A stretch of 64,000 bases of DNA. It comes from Klenkia sesuvii. Its GTDB lineage: Bacteria; Actinomycetota; Actinomycetes; Mycobacteriales; Geodermatophilaceae. The position numbers and the translations under genes were made by a program. The notes beneath the pieces are model-generated. The model worked only from the letters and a program-made list of their open reading frames with translations. It was not told the DNA's origin and made no database searches. The DNA lies in NCBI RefSeq assembly GCF_037083825.1, contig NZ_JBAPLU010000011.1, positions 74,843 to 138,842 of the forward strand, written 5' to 3'. Positions 49,484 to 58,004 of this stretch are shown piece by piece. Every line of letters begins with the position of its first letter. The first letter of the stretch is position 1.

Positions 49484-49920
49484 CGGCGCGCCGGCCGGCC
49501 CAGCCGGGTCGCTGCGCCCGGCGTGACGAGCAGGGGGACCTGGGGCGGGGTGACGAGGGGTGGGGGGACGAGCGGGGGATGGTGACGGCCGAGACCGCCG
49601 TCGTCCTGCCGGTGCTGCTGCTGGTGCTGGCCGGCGCGGTGGCCGCCGTGGTGCTGGTGTGCGCGCAGCTGCGGTGCGTCGACGCGGCCCGGGAGGGGGC
49701 GAGGGCCGCGGCCCGGGGCGAACCGGCGTCGGTGGTCGTGGACCTGGCGGGCCGGGCCGGGCCGCACGGGGCGGTGGTGCGCACCGCGCCAGCCGGCGAC
49801 CGGGTCACGGTGACCGTCTCGGCCCGGGTGCAGCCGCTCGGCCCGGTGCCGCTCGCGCTGACCGTGTCGGCGTCGGCGACCGCCCTGCTCGAGGACGGTG
49901 CCGAGGAGGGCACCGGGTGA
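49480..49920 (+). CDS. tadE: TadE-like pseudopilin
   Basis: The 146-residue protein has a long, charged N-terminal region and then GMVTAETAVVLPVLLLVLAGAV near residue 34, a TadE-type segment with Glu again at +5 after a Gly. A beta-rich extracytoplasmic part follows, with cysteine in VCAQLRCVDAAREGARAAARGE. TadE proteins are minor pseudopilins needed for Flp assembly. The GTG at 49480 overlaps the pilin stop (GTGA); the mature part would start after the Gly, so the leader is unusually long (about 33 residues). Confidence 0.84.
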   Translation: MTARRPAQPGRCARRDEQGDLGRGDEGWGDERGMVTAETAVVLPVLLLVLAGAVAAVVLVCAQLRCVDAAREGARAAARGEPASVVVDLAGRAGPHGAVVRTAPAGDRVTVTVSARVQPLGPVPLALTVSASATALLEDGAEEGTG

Positions 49921-50375
49921 GCCCCGGGCGGCCCCGTGGTCGGCGCCGGGGCACCCGGTCATCTCGTGCCGTGGCCGGGTGCCCGCGGGGTGACGGGAGG
50001 CAGCGCGGGGCAAGCGACGGCGAACGCGGCTCGGCGACCATCTGGACGGTGGCCCTGGCCGGCGTGCTGGCCCTGCTGGGTGCGGCGTCGGTGCTGATGG
50101 GCGCGGCGGTCGTCGCCCGGCACCGGGCCGGGGCGGCGGCCGACCTCGCCGCCCTGGCCGTCGCGGTGCGCGCGGTGCGGGGCGACCCCGCCGCGTGCGG
50201 CACCGGCACCTCGATCGCCACCGTCAACGGGGCCCAGCTCGTCGGGTGCTCCGTCGGCGCGGGCTCGGTCGTCACCGTCGAGGTGTCGGTGCCGGTGCGC
50301 CTCGGGCCGCTCGGGCTGCTCGCGGCGACCGGCCGCGCCCGCGCCGGCCCGGTGCCGTGGGGCGGCGCGCCGTGA
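49917..50375 (+). CDS. TadE/TadG-like protein of the helicase/secretion neighbourhood (Rv3654c-like)
   Basis: The 152-residue protein has a hydrophobic segment ERGSATIWTVALAGVLALLGAASVLMGAAVVARHRAGAAADLAALAVAV, the hallmark of the TIGR03816 family that lies beside the DECH helicase. The C-terminal half is beta-rich with paired Cys (AACGTGTS, VGCSVG). The first 35 residues are Arg/Gly-rich and are encoded partly by a palindrome at 49949-49984, so the true start could be a later GTG such as 49971. The GTG at 49917 overlaps the tadE stop. It converges with the helicase gene. Confidence 0.82.
   Translation: MSPGRPRGRRRGTRSSRAVAGCPRGDGRQRGASDGERGSATIWTVALAGVLALLGAASVLMGAAVVARHRAGAAADLAALAVAVRAVRGDPAACGTGTSIATVNGAQLVGCSVGAGSVVTVEVSVPVRLGPLGLLAATGRARAGPVPWGGAP
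49949..49984. repeat. Palindrome inside the 5' part of the Rv3654c-like gene
   Basis: Ten-base arms GGGCACCCGG (49949-49958) and complement (49975-49984) enclose TCATCTCGTGCCGTGG. The core CATCTCGTGCCGTGGCCGG matches the palindrome core at 34781-34799 in 17 of 19 positions. The two look like members of one dispersed family. Confidence 0.65.
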
Positions 50376-50384
50376 TCCGGCGGT

Positions 50385-52982
50385 TCAGAAGACGAGGTCG
50401 TCCTCGGGCGGCTCGGCGAAGGGGTCGTCGGGAGCCGGGGGCGGGTCGGCCTCGCTGGGCTCGGGACGGCGCCGCAGCGCGCGCGGCGGGGGAGCGGCGC
50501 CCAGCTGGGCCCGCCGGCGCAGCGCCCGCGAGCGGGCGGCCGACGTCCCGCCCCGGGCCTGGGCGAACGCACCGCCCAGGCCTCGCGGGTCGACGGGCTC
50601 CGCGGGGTCCGCCCCGGCGGGGTCGGCCGGGGCGTCGGGGTCGCCCACGTCCCCGGCCGCGGCCAGCTCGTCGAGCACGACGTCGAGCACCCGCACCGCG
50701 CCGGCCTTGTCCAGGGGGTCGTTGCCGTTGCCGCACTTGGGCGACTGCACGCACGAGGGGCACCCCCGCTCGCACTCGCAGGTCGCCACCGTCGCCCGGG
50801 TCGCGGTCAACCAGCGGCGCAGCACCGCGTGCCCGCGCTCGGCGAACCCCGCCCCGCCGGGGTGGCCGTCGTAGACGACGATCGTGGCCGCGCCGGTGTC
50901 CGGGTGCAGGGCGGTGGACACCCCGCCCAGGTCCCAGCGGTCGCAGGTGGCCAGCAGCGGCAGGATGCCGATCGCGGCGTGCTCGGCGGCGTGCAGCGAG
51001 CCGGGCAGTTCGCGGTCGGAGAGCTCCGCTCGCTGCAGCGCCCGCTCGTCGAGGGTCAGCCACACCGCCCGGGTGCGCAGCTGGCGGGCGGGCAGGTCGA
51101 GCGGGAACTCGGCCAGCACCTCACCGGTGCCCAGCCGGCGGCGCTGGTAGGCCACCACCTGGTTGGTCACGTCGACGGTGCCGGTGTGCGCGGTGACGGT
51201 GCCCAGCCGGCGGGTGGTGTCGACGTCGACGATCGAGAGGTCGGTGACGTCGCGGGCGACCGTCGTCCACTCCGGGCTCTCGGGGTGCACCGCGGCGCAG
51301 GCGTCCTCGACGTCGAGCTCGTCGACGACGTAGGTCTCCCCGCGGTGCACGTAGAGCGCACCGGTGTGCACCGCCGCGTGCGCCGCGTCGCCGTCCACGG
51401 TGCCCAGCAGGCGGCCGGTCGCACCCTCCACGATCGACACCGGCTCGGCCCCCGAACCGCGGATGTCGACGTCCGGGCGGCCCCGACCGGCCCAGTACCA
51501 GCCGGTCGGCCGCTTGCGCAGCTGCCCCTCGGTGACCAGGCGGTCCAGGGCCTCGCGCGCCTGCCGGCCACCGAAGTCGGCCAGCTCGTCCTCGGTCAGC
51601 GGCAGCTCGGCGGCGGCGCAGCACAGCTGCGGGCCCAGCACGTAGGGGTTGGTCGGGTCGGTGACGGTGGCCTCGACCGAGCGGCCGAACACCGCCTGCG
51701 GGTGGTGGGCCAGGTAGTGGTCCAGCGGGTCGTCGCGGGCCACGAAGACCACCAGCGACTCGCGCTGCGCCCGCCCGGCCCGGCCCGCCTGCTGCCACAG
51801 GGAGGCGAGGGTGCCCGGGTAGCCGGCCAGCAGGACGGCGTCCAGCCCGGCGATGTCGATGCCGAGCTCGAGGGCGTTGGTGGTCGCCACCCCCAGCAGC
51901 TCGCCGGCCGACAGCGACCGCTCCAGCTCCCGTCGCTCCTCGGGCAGGTAGCCGCCGCGGTAGGAGTCCACCCGTCGGGCCAGGTCGCCCCGCCCGCGGT
52001 CGAGGAGGATGCGCCGCGCCTGGTCGGCCACCGACTCGGCCGACCGGCGGGAGCGGACGAAGGCGAGCGTGCGGGCGCCCTGGGTCACCAGGTCGGCCAG
52101 CAGGCCGGCGGCGTCGGCGGCGGCCGAGCGGCGCAGCGGGGCGCCCTGCTCGCCGGTGCGCTCGGTCAGCGGGGGCTCCCACAGCGCGAAGGTCGCCCCC
52201 GGGCGCGGCGACCCGTCGTCGGTCACCGCGGTCACCGGCGCCCCGACCAGCCGGCTCGCCGCCAGCGCCGGGTCGGCCACCGTGGCCGAGGCCAGCACGA
52301 ACACCGGGTCGGCGCCGTAGCGGTGGCAGATCCGCCGCAGCCGGCGCAGCACGTGGCCGACGTGGGAGCCGAACACCCCGCGGTAGGCGTGGCACTCGTC
52401 GACCACGACGTAGGCCACCCGGCGCAGGGTGGAGGCCCAGCGCTGGTGGGCCGGCAGGATCCCGCGGTGGACCATGTCGGGGTTGGTCACGATCCACCGG
52501 GCGTGCCGGCGCACCCACTCCCGCTCCTCCTGCGGGGTGTCGCCGTCGTAGGCGGCCGGCCGGACGTCGGGGGCGGCCAGCCCGGCCACGGCGGCCAGCT
52601 GGTCGCGGGCCAGCGCCTTGGTGGGGGCCAGGTACAGCACGCAGGCCCGCGGGTCCTCGGCGAGCGCGGCGAGGGCAGGCAGCTGGTAGGCCAGCGACTT
52701 GCCCGAGGCGGTCCCGGTCGCCACGACCACGTGCTGCCCGGCGTGCGCCAGCTCGGCCGCCGCCACCTGGTGGGCCCAGGGCTCGCGGACCCCGCGGGCC
52801 ACCAGCTGGTCGCGCAGCTGCGGCGGCGTCCAGTCCGGCCAGGCGTCGTGGCTGGCAGCCCGCACCGGCAGCCGGTGCACGTGCGTGACGGGGGAGTCCT
52901 CGTCGGGGACGCCGTCCAGCAGCCCGGCCAGCAGCTCGTCGCCCGGGAGGTCCCGGGGCAGCGGCGCGGCAGCGGACGTCAC
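50385..52982 (-). CDS. DEAD/DECH-box helicase with C-terminal DUF1998-type zinc/iron region (Rv3649-like, MrfA-type)
   Basis: The 865-residue superfamily 2 helicase has Walker A VVATGTASGKSLAYQ near residue 92, VLYLAPTKALARDQL (Ia), VVVDECHAYRG (DECH box) near 190, and LASATVADP (III). SYRGGYLPEERRELE and ATNALELGIDIAGLDAVLLAGYPGT follow, with QQAGRAGRAQRESLVVFVA at motif VI. The C-terminal cysteines CECERGCPSC and CGNGN form the DUF1998 cluster seen in the MrfA helicase, which repairs mitomycin damage. The last 130 residues are Pro/Ala-rich. The GTG at 52982 follows GGTGGGG. The location next to the TadE-like gene is conserved in actinobacteria. Confidence 0.93.
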   Translation of the reverse strand: MTSAAAPLPRDLPGDELLAGLLDGVPDEDSPVTHVHRLPVRAASHDAWPDWTPPQLRDQLVARGVREPWAHQVAAAELAHAGQHVVVATGTASGKSLAYQLPALAALAEDPRACVLYLAPTKALARDQLAAVAGLAAPDVRPAAYDGDTPQEEREWVRRHARWIVTNPDMVHRGILPAHQRWASTLRRVAYVVVDECHAYRGVFGSHVGHVLRRLRRICHRYGADPVFVLASATVADPALAASRLVGAPVTAVTDDGSPRPGATFALWEPPLTERTGEQGAPLRRSAAADAAGLLADLVTQGARTLAFVRSRRSAESVADQARRILLDRGRGDLARRVDSYRGGYLPEERRELERSLSAGELLGVATTNALELGIDIAGLDAVLLAGYPGTLASLWQQAGRAGRAQRESLVVFVARDDPLDHYLAHHPQAVFGRSVEATVTDPTNPYVLGPQLCCAAAELPLTEDELADFGGRQAREALDRLVTEGQLRKRPTGWYWAGRGRPDVDIRGSGAEPVSIVEGATGRLLGTVDGDAAHAAVHTGALYVHRGETYVVDELDVEDACAAVHPESPEWTTVARDVTDLSIVDVDTTRRLGTVTAHTGTVDVTNQVVAYQRRRLGTGEVLAEFPLDLPARQLRTRAVWLTLDERALQRAELSDRELPGSLHAAEHAAIGILPLLATCDRWDLGGVSTALHPDTGAATIVVYDGHPGGAGFAERGHAVLRRWLTATRATVATCECERGCPSCVQSPKCGNGNDPLDKAGAVRVLDVVLDELAAAGDVGDPDAPADPAGADPAEPVDPRGLGGAFAQARGGTSAARSRALRRRAQLGAAPPPRALRRRPEPSEADPPPAPDDPFAEPPEDDLVF

Positions 52983-53029
52983 CCCACCACTGTCACACCC
53001 CGGGGCAACCCGCCAGGTCCGCGCCCGAC

Positions 53030-53057
53030 CTGTGGACGGCGACCCCCGGTGTGGACG
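53030..53057. promoter_or_regulatory. Paired TCCACA motifs (reverse strand) in the helicase/WXG divergent gap
   Basis: On the minus strand CGTCCACA (53050-53057) and CGTCCACAG (53030-53038) lie about 50 bases from the helicase start. They match the pairs at 45111 and 49167. The 158-base gap shows no other clear feature. Confidence 0.35.
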
Positions 53058-53140
53058 ACGGCGCACGGACGGTCGGCGCGGCGGGTGACCCTGCGGCGGC
53101 TCGGGCCCGACGGGGGCCCGCCCACCACGAGGAGACGCCG

Positions 53141-53458
53141 GTGCCCGACGTCGTCACGATGCAGCTGGACGCCGTCCAGGCGCTGGCCACCGACCTGGCC
53201 GAGCTCGCCGCCGAGCTGGCCGTCGGGAGCGGGACCACCCGGGCCGAGGGCAGCCGGCTGGGGCTGGCCCTGAGCGGCCCCGCGGCCGACGAGCTGGCCG
53301 CCACCGGTGCCGGCTGGGCGGGCCTGGTGGAGGCGCTGGCTGGCCGGGCCGGGGTGGTGGCCACGGGTCTGCAGCAGGCCGTGGCCTCCTACCGGGTCCT
53401 CGACGGGCTCCTCCTGCAGCGCATGGGCCCCGGGCCGGGCGCCGTGACCGCGCGATGA
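53141..53458 (+). CDS. WXG100/ESX-like small helical protein
   Basis: The 105-residue protein is predicted to be two long helices separated by a turn (VVTMQLDAVQALATDLAELAAELAV, then GPAADELAATGAGWAGLVEALAGRAGVVATGLQQAVASYRVLDG). Size and helix pattern resemble WXG100/EspC-type partners of type VII secretion. The turn shows GW rather than a canonical WxG, so the assignment is tentative. GAGGAGA eight bases before the GTG at 53141 supports the start. The ATGA overlap with the following DUF1023 gene indicates that the two products work together. Confidence 0.65.
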   Translation: MPDVVTMQLDAVQALATDLAELAAELAVGSGTTRAEGSRLGLALSGPAADELAATGAGWAGLVEALAGRAGVVATGLQQAVASYRVLDGLLLQRMGPGPGAVTAR

Positions 53459-54978
53459 CCACCGGCCTGTCGGCGGTCGAGTCCTGGGACCTCCCGGCGC
53501 TGCGCGGGTCGGTGGCGGAGCTGGGCGGCGTCCCCGACCAGCTGGCCGGGTGGCGGGGGCGCCTGGACGGGCTGCGGGGGCGGCTGCGCGCCGCCGACCT
53601 GTGGTCGGGGCCGGCGGCCGACGTGGCGGCCACCGCGCTGGTCGAGCTGTCGTCGGTGGCGGGGGAGGTGCAGCACGCCCTGGTGGCCAGCGCCGACCAC
53701 CTCGAGCTGGTCGCGGTGCAGGCGGCGAGCGCCCAGGAGGAGGTGGCGGCCGCCCGCGCCGCGGCGGCCGGTGGGCCCGTGGAGCTCACCGACTCCGGGC
53801 AGGTGCCACCGGTCGCGGCGCCCGGCATGGCCGAGGACCAGCTGCTGGCCCTCGCCGAGCGCGAGCGGGCGGCCAGCTGGGCCGAGGCCCACGCGCGCTC
53901 CGCGCTGTCCGCCGCCGATGCGGTCCTGGCCGGTGCGCAGGCCGCGGTCGCTGCGCTGCACGCCCTGGACCCGGGCCCGGTGGGCGCCGGGTTCGACGGG
54001 CTGGCGGCCGCCGCGGCCGCGGTGCAGCCACCCCCGACGGTGCCGACCGGGCCCCCGTCCGAGGTCGCCGCGTGGTGGGACGGGCTGACCCCGGCGCAGC
54101 GGCAGGCCGCCGTCGTCGCCGACCCCGCCGCCGTCGGTGCCCGCGACGGGTTGCCGGCCTGGGCCCGCGACCAGGCCAACCGCCTGCTGCTCGACGACGC
54201 CCTGGCCCACCCCGGGCGACCCGGGTACGACGTCGCGCAGCAGACCGCTGCGCAGCTGGCCGCGCTGGCCACCGGGTCCGCCGACCGGCCCGGCCAGCTG
54301 CTGCGCTTCGACCCCGGGCGGGACCTCGTCGTCGTGTCGGTCGGCGACCTGGACACCGCCCAGGCCGTCGGCGTCCTGGTCCCGGGCATGGGGACGACCC
54401 CGGCGGACCTGCCCGCCCTCGTGCACGACGCCTCCGCGGTCGGGGAGCTCGCGGTGGCCGCGGCGCCCGGCCTGGCCGTCGCGACGGTGGTCTGGCTGGG
54501 CTACCGGACCCCCACGGTGGCCACCGTGGCCTCCAGCCGGGCGGCCCGGCTGGGCGGGCTAGCGCTGGACGCCGCCCTGGACGGGCTGGCCGCCGCGCGC
54601 GGTGCGGCCGCGGCGGCCGGCGGTCCGCCGCCCCCGCGCACCACGGTGCTCGCGCACAGCTACGGCACGGTCGTCACCGGCTGGGCCGCTCGGGCCGAGG
54701 GGCCGCTGGCGGCCGACGCGGTGGCCCTGCTGGGCAGCCCGGGCCTGCCGGTGGTCGATGCATCGGGTCTGGAGGTGGCCGAGGTGCACGGCGCGTGGAC
54801 CCCGTTCGACCCCATCTCCTACCTCGGCCGCTTCGGCGCGAGCCCGTCGGACCCGGGGTTCGGCGACACCCCGCTGCCGGTGACCCCGGTGCAGCTGCAC
54901 ACCGAGTACTACGACGAGCACTTCCCCACCGTGGCGGCGCTCGGCGAGGTCGTCGCCGGCAGCCGGACGGGGGAGTAG
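53455..54978 (+). CDS. Alpha/beta hydrolase, DUF1023 family, with N-terminal WXG-like helices
   Basis: The 507-residue protein has an N-terminal helical region (residues 1-130) with DLPALRGSVAELGGVPDQLAGW and LWSGPAADVAATALVELSS, similar to WXG/ESX helical hairpins. A long coiled stretch follows, then a DUF1023 alpha/beta-hydrolase at about 250-490. The nucleophile is in TVLAHSYGTVV near residue 402, with AVGVLVPGMGT before it and a C-terminal HTEYYDEHFPT. Many DUF1023 proteins are secreted or ESX-linked hydrolases of actinobacteria. No signal peptide is seen. It ends 135 bases before topA. Confidence 0.82.
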   Translation: MTTGLSAVESWDLPALRGSVAELGGVPDQLAGWRGRLDGLRGRLRAADLWSGPAADVAATALVELSSVAGEVQHALVASADHLELVAVQAASAQEEVAAARAAAAGGPVELTDSGQVPPVAAPGMAEDQLLALAERERAASWAEAHARSALSAADAVLAGAQAAVAALHALDPGPVGAGFDGLAAAAAAVQPPPTVPTGPPSEVAAWWDGLTPAQRQAAVVADPAAVGARDGLPAWARDQANRLLLDDALAHPGRPGYDVAQQTAAQLAALATGSADRPGQLLRFDPGRDLVVVSVGDLDTAQAVGVLVPGMGTTPADLPALVHDASAVGELAVAAAPGLAVATVVWLGYRTPTVATVASSRAARLGGLALDAALDGLAAARGAAAAAGGPPPPRTTVLAHSYGTVVTGWAARAEGPLAADAVALLGSPGLPVVDASGLEVAEVHGAWTPFDPISYLGRFGASPSDPGFGDTPLPVTPVQLHTEYYDEHFPTVAALGEVVAGSRTGE

Positions 54979-55113
54979 GGCGTGCCCGCGCCGCGCCCGG
55001 TCAGCCCTGGCGGCGCGGCCCGGCCCGCCACGGTGGCCTACCGTGGCGTCCGCCGAGGGGGTGCGCCCACACCGCCGGCCCGGCGCGAGCAGTCAGCACC
55101 GACAGGAGTCCCG

Positions 55114-57999
55114 TTGCCCACCAAGACCACGAAGACCGCCACCGACACCGCCGCCGGCGGTGCCGCGACCCCGCCGCGCAGGCGCACCGCGGCGGCCCGG
55201 GGCGGCAAGCCGTTGGTCATCGTGGAGTCCCCCTCCAAGGCCAAGACCATCGCCTCCTACCTGGGCGACCAGTACGTGGTGGAGGCCAGCGTCGGCCACA
55301 TCCGCGACCTGCCCCGCAACGCCGCCGACGTGCCGGCCGCGCACAAGGGCGAGAGCTGGGCGCGGCTGGGGGTCGACGTCGACAACGGGTTCACCCCGCT
55401 CTACGTCATCAGCCCCGACCGCAAGCAGCAGGTCACCCGCCTCAAGCAGCTGGTCAAGGACGCGTCCGAGATCTACCTCGCCACCGATGAGGACCGCGAG
55501 GGCGAGGCCATCGCCTGGCACCTCATCGACACCCTCAAGCCCGCCGTCCCGGTGCGCCGCATGGTGTTCCACGAGATCACCCCCGAGGCGATCGCCCGCG
55601 CCGTCGCCAGCCCCCGCGAGCTGGACACCGCGCTGGTCGACGCGCAGGAGACCCGCCGCATCCTCGACCGGCTCTACGGCTACGAGGTCTCGCCGGTGCT
55701 GTGGAAGAAGGTGCTGCCCAAGCTCTCGGCCGGCCGCGTGCAGTCGGTGGCCACCCGCATCGTCGTCGAGCGGGAGCGGGCCCGCATGCGGTTCACCGCG
55801 GCCGACTACTGGTCGCTGACCGGCACCTTCGACGTCGCCCCCGCCGACACCGCCGACGAGGGCGAGCCCCGCCAACTCACGGCCAACCTGGTCGCCCTCG
55901 ACGACAGCCGCATCGCCACCGGCCGCGACTTCGACGCCGACACCGGCGCCGTGGCCAGCAACGTGGTGCACCTCGACGAGGCCGGCGCCCGCGGGCTGGC
56001 CGCCCGGCTCGAGGGCAGCCAGGTCAGCGTCACCCGGGTCGACGAGAAGCGGTACACCCGCCGTCCCTACGCCCCGTTCACCACCTCGACGTTGCAGCAG
56101 GAGGCCGGCCGCAAGTTCGGCTGGTCCTCCCAGCAGGTCATGCGCACCGCCCAGCGGCTGTACGAGAACGGCCACATCACCTACATGCGCACCGACTCGA
56201 CGAACCTGTCCGAGACGGCGCTGCGGGCCGCCCGCACCCAGGCCCGCGAGCTCTACGGCGACGCGTTCGTCCCGGCCGAGGCGCGGCACTACTCGAAGAA
56301 GTCCAAGGGGGCGCAGGAGGCGCACGAGGCCATCCGCCCCGCCGGTGACTCCTTCCGCACCCCCGGCCAGCTCGCCGGGCAGCTGGCCCGCGAGGAGTTC
56401 CGGCTCTACGAGCTGATCTGGCAGCGCACGGTCGCCTCCCAGATGGCCGACGCGGTGGGCCAGACGGTCACCATCCGGCTCACCGGCCGGTCCTCCACCG
56501 ACGAGGTCGCCGAGTTCTCCGCCTCGGGCCGCACCATCACCTTCCCGGGGTTCCTGCGCGCCTACGTGGAGGGCAAGGACGAGGGCGCCACCGGCGACGA
56601 CGCCGAGGCCGACGACTCCGAGCGCCGGCTGCCCCGGGTGGAGCGCGGCCAGGTGCTCGACACCGCCGGGCTCGACCCGAAGGGCCACACCACCAGCCCG
56701 CCGGCGCGCTACACCGAGCCCAGCCTGACCAAGGCGCTCGAGGAGCTGGGCATCGGCCGGCCCTCGACCTACGCCTCGATCATGCAGACCATCCAGGACC
56801 GCGGCTACGTCTGGAAGAAGGGCTCGGCCCTGGTGCCGACCTTCATCGCGTTCGCGGTGGTCAACCTGCTCGAGCAGCACTTCACCGCGCTGGTCGACTA
56901 CGACTTCACCGCCTCGCTGGAGGGCGAGCTCGACGAGATCGCCGGCGGCACGCTGCGCCGGGTCGACTGGCTCACCGAGTTCTACTTCGGGGGCGAGGGC
57001 GGCCACGCCGGCGGCATCGCGGCCTCCGGCGGGCTCAAGCAGGTCGTGGGCCAGCGGCTGGAGGAGATCGACGCCCGCGGCGTCAACTCCATCCCGCTCC
57101 GGGCCACCGGGCCCGCCGGGGAGCCGGTCGTCGTCCGGGTGGGCAGGTACGGCCCGTACCTGCAGGCCGGCGGGGAGGACGGCGCCCGCGTCTCCATCGC
57201 CGACGACATCGCCCCCGACGAGCTGACCACCGAGAAGGTCCGCGAGCTGCTCGAGGCGCCCTCGGGCGACCGCGAGCTGGGCACCGACCCCGACTCCGGC
57301 CACACGGTCGTGGTCAAGGCCGGTCGGTACGGCCCGTACGTGACCACCGTGCTGCCCGAGGGCAGCAAGGAGGCACCGCGGACCGGCAGCCTGTTCCGGA
57401 CGATGCAGCCCGAGACGGTCACCCTCGACGACGCCCTGAAGCTGCTGTCGCTGCCGCGCACGGTCGGCAAGGCCGAGGACGGCGAGGAGATCCAGGCGCT
57501 CAACGGGCGCTACGGGCCCTACCTGAAGAAGGGCACCGACTCCCGGTCGCTGGACGCCGAGGAGAAGCTGTTCACCGTCACCCTCGACGAGGCGCTGGCG
57601 ATCTTCGCCCAGCCCAAGCAGCGCGGGCGGGCCGCCGCCAAGCCGCCGCTGGCCGAGCTCGGCCCCGACCCGGTCACCAACGGCCTGGTCACCGTGCGGG
57701 AGGGCCGGTTCGGGCCCTACGTCACCGACGGCGAGTCCAACGCCAGCCTGCGCAAGGGCGACGACCCGCTGACCATCACCCTCGATCGGGCGGCCGAGCT
57801 GCTGGCCGACCGTCGCGAGCGGGCGCCGGTGAAGAAGAAGGCCACCAAGAAGGCGGCCGCGAAGAAGACCACCGCGAAGAAGACCGCCACGAAGTCGACG
57901 GCGAAGAAGACGACGGCGAAGAAGACGACGGCGAAGAAGACCGCGACGGCTGCGTCGCGGTCGTCGGCGGGCGAGGGCGCCGTCCCGGCCGGGAACTGA
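55114..57999 (+). CDS. topA: DNA topoisomerase I (type IA)
   Basis: TopA relaxes negative supercoils. The 961-residue protein has the TOPRIM start LVIVESPSKAKTIASYLG, then DEDREGEAIAWHL near residue 128 with the catalytic acidic triad. The active tyrosine is in GHITYMRTDS (Tyr 357). Downstream are GRPSTYASIMQTIQDRGYV and four C-terminal GRYGPY-type topo repeats (VGRYGPYLQ, AGRYGPYVT, NGRYGPYLK, EGRFGPYVT). It ends in a Lys/Ala-rich tail of KKTTAKK units, as in mycobacterial TopA, which aids processivity. TTG 55114 was chosen because ACAGGAG precedes it and the frame before it reads low-complexity; the frame is open from 54982. Confidence 0.95.
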   Translation: MPTKTTKTATDTAAGGAATPPRRRTAAARGGKPLVIVESPSKAKTIASYLGDQYVVEASVGHIRDLPRNAADVPAAHKGESWARLGVDVDNGFTPLYVISPDRKQQVTRLKQLVKDASEIYLATDEDREGEAIAWHLIDTLKPAVPVRRMVFHEITPEAIARAVASPRELDTALVDAQETRRILDRLYGYEVSPVLWKKVLPKLSAGRVQSVATRIVVERERARMRFTAADYWSLTGTFDVAPADTADEGEPRQLTANLVALDDSRIATGRDFDADTGAVASNVVHLDEAGARGLAARLEGSQVSVTRVDEKRYTRRPYAPFTTSTLQQEAGRKFGWSSQQVMRTAQRLYENGHITYMRTDSTNLSETALRAARTQARELYGDAFVPAEARHYSKKSKGAQEAHEAIRPAGDSFRTPGQLAGQLAREEFRLYELIWQRTVASQMADAVGQTVTIRLTGRSSTDEVAEFSASGRTITFPGFLRAYVEGKDEGATGDDAEADDSERRLPRVERGQVLDTAGLDPKGHTTSPPARYTEPSLTKALEELGIGRPSTYASIMQTIQDRGYVWKKGSALVPTFIAFAVVNLLEQHFTALVDYDFTASLEGELDEIAGGTLRRVDWLTEFYFGGEGGHAGGIAASGGLKQVVGQRLEEIDARGVNSIPLRATGPAGEPVVVRVGRYGPYLQAGGEDGARVSIADDIAPDELTTEKVRELLEAPSGDRELGTDPDSGHTVVVKAGRYGPYVTTVLPEGSKEAPRTGSLFRTMQPETVTLDDALKLLSLPRTVGKAEDGEEIQALNGRYGPYLKKGTDSRSLDAEEKLFTVTLDEALAIFAQPKQRGRAAAKPPLAELGPDPVTNGLVTVREGRFGPYVTDGESNASLRKGDDPLTITLDRAAELLADRRERAPVKKKATKKAAAKKTTAKKTATKSTAKKTTAKKTTAKKTATAASRSSAGEGAVPAGN

Positions 58000-58004
58000 G
58001 CCCG

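Noticed and set aside
53141..53458. Calling the small helical gene a definite ESX/EsxA homologue
   Set aside because: It lacks a clean WxG turn and there are no ESX core genes in the window, so it is only described as WXG-like.
54982..55113. N-terminal extension of topA to 54982
   Set aside because: The extra 44 residues are Arg/Pro/Ala filler, and the ribosome site ACAGGAG precedes the TTG at 55114.
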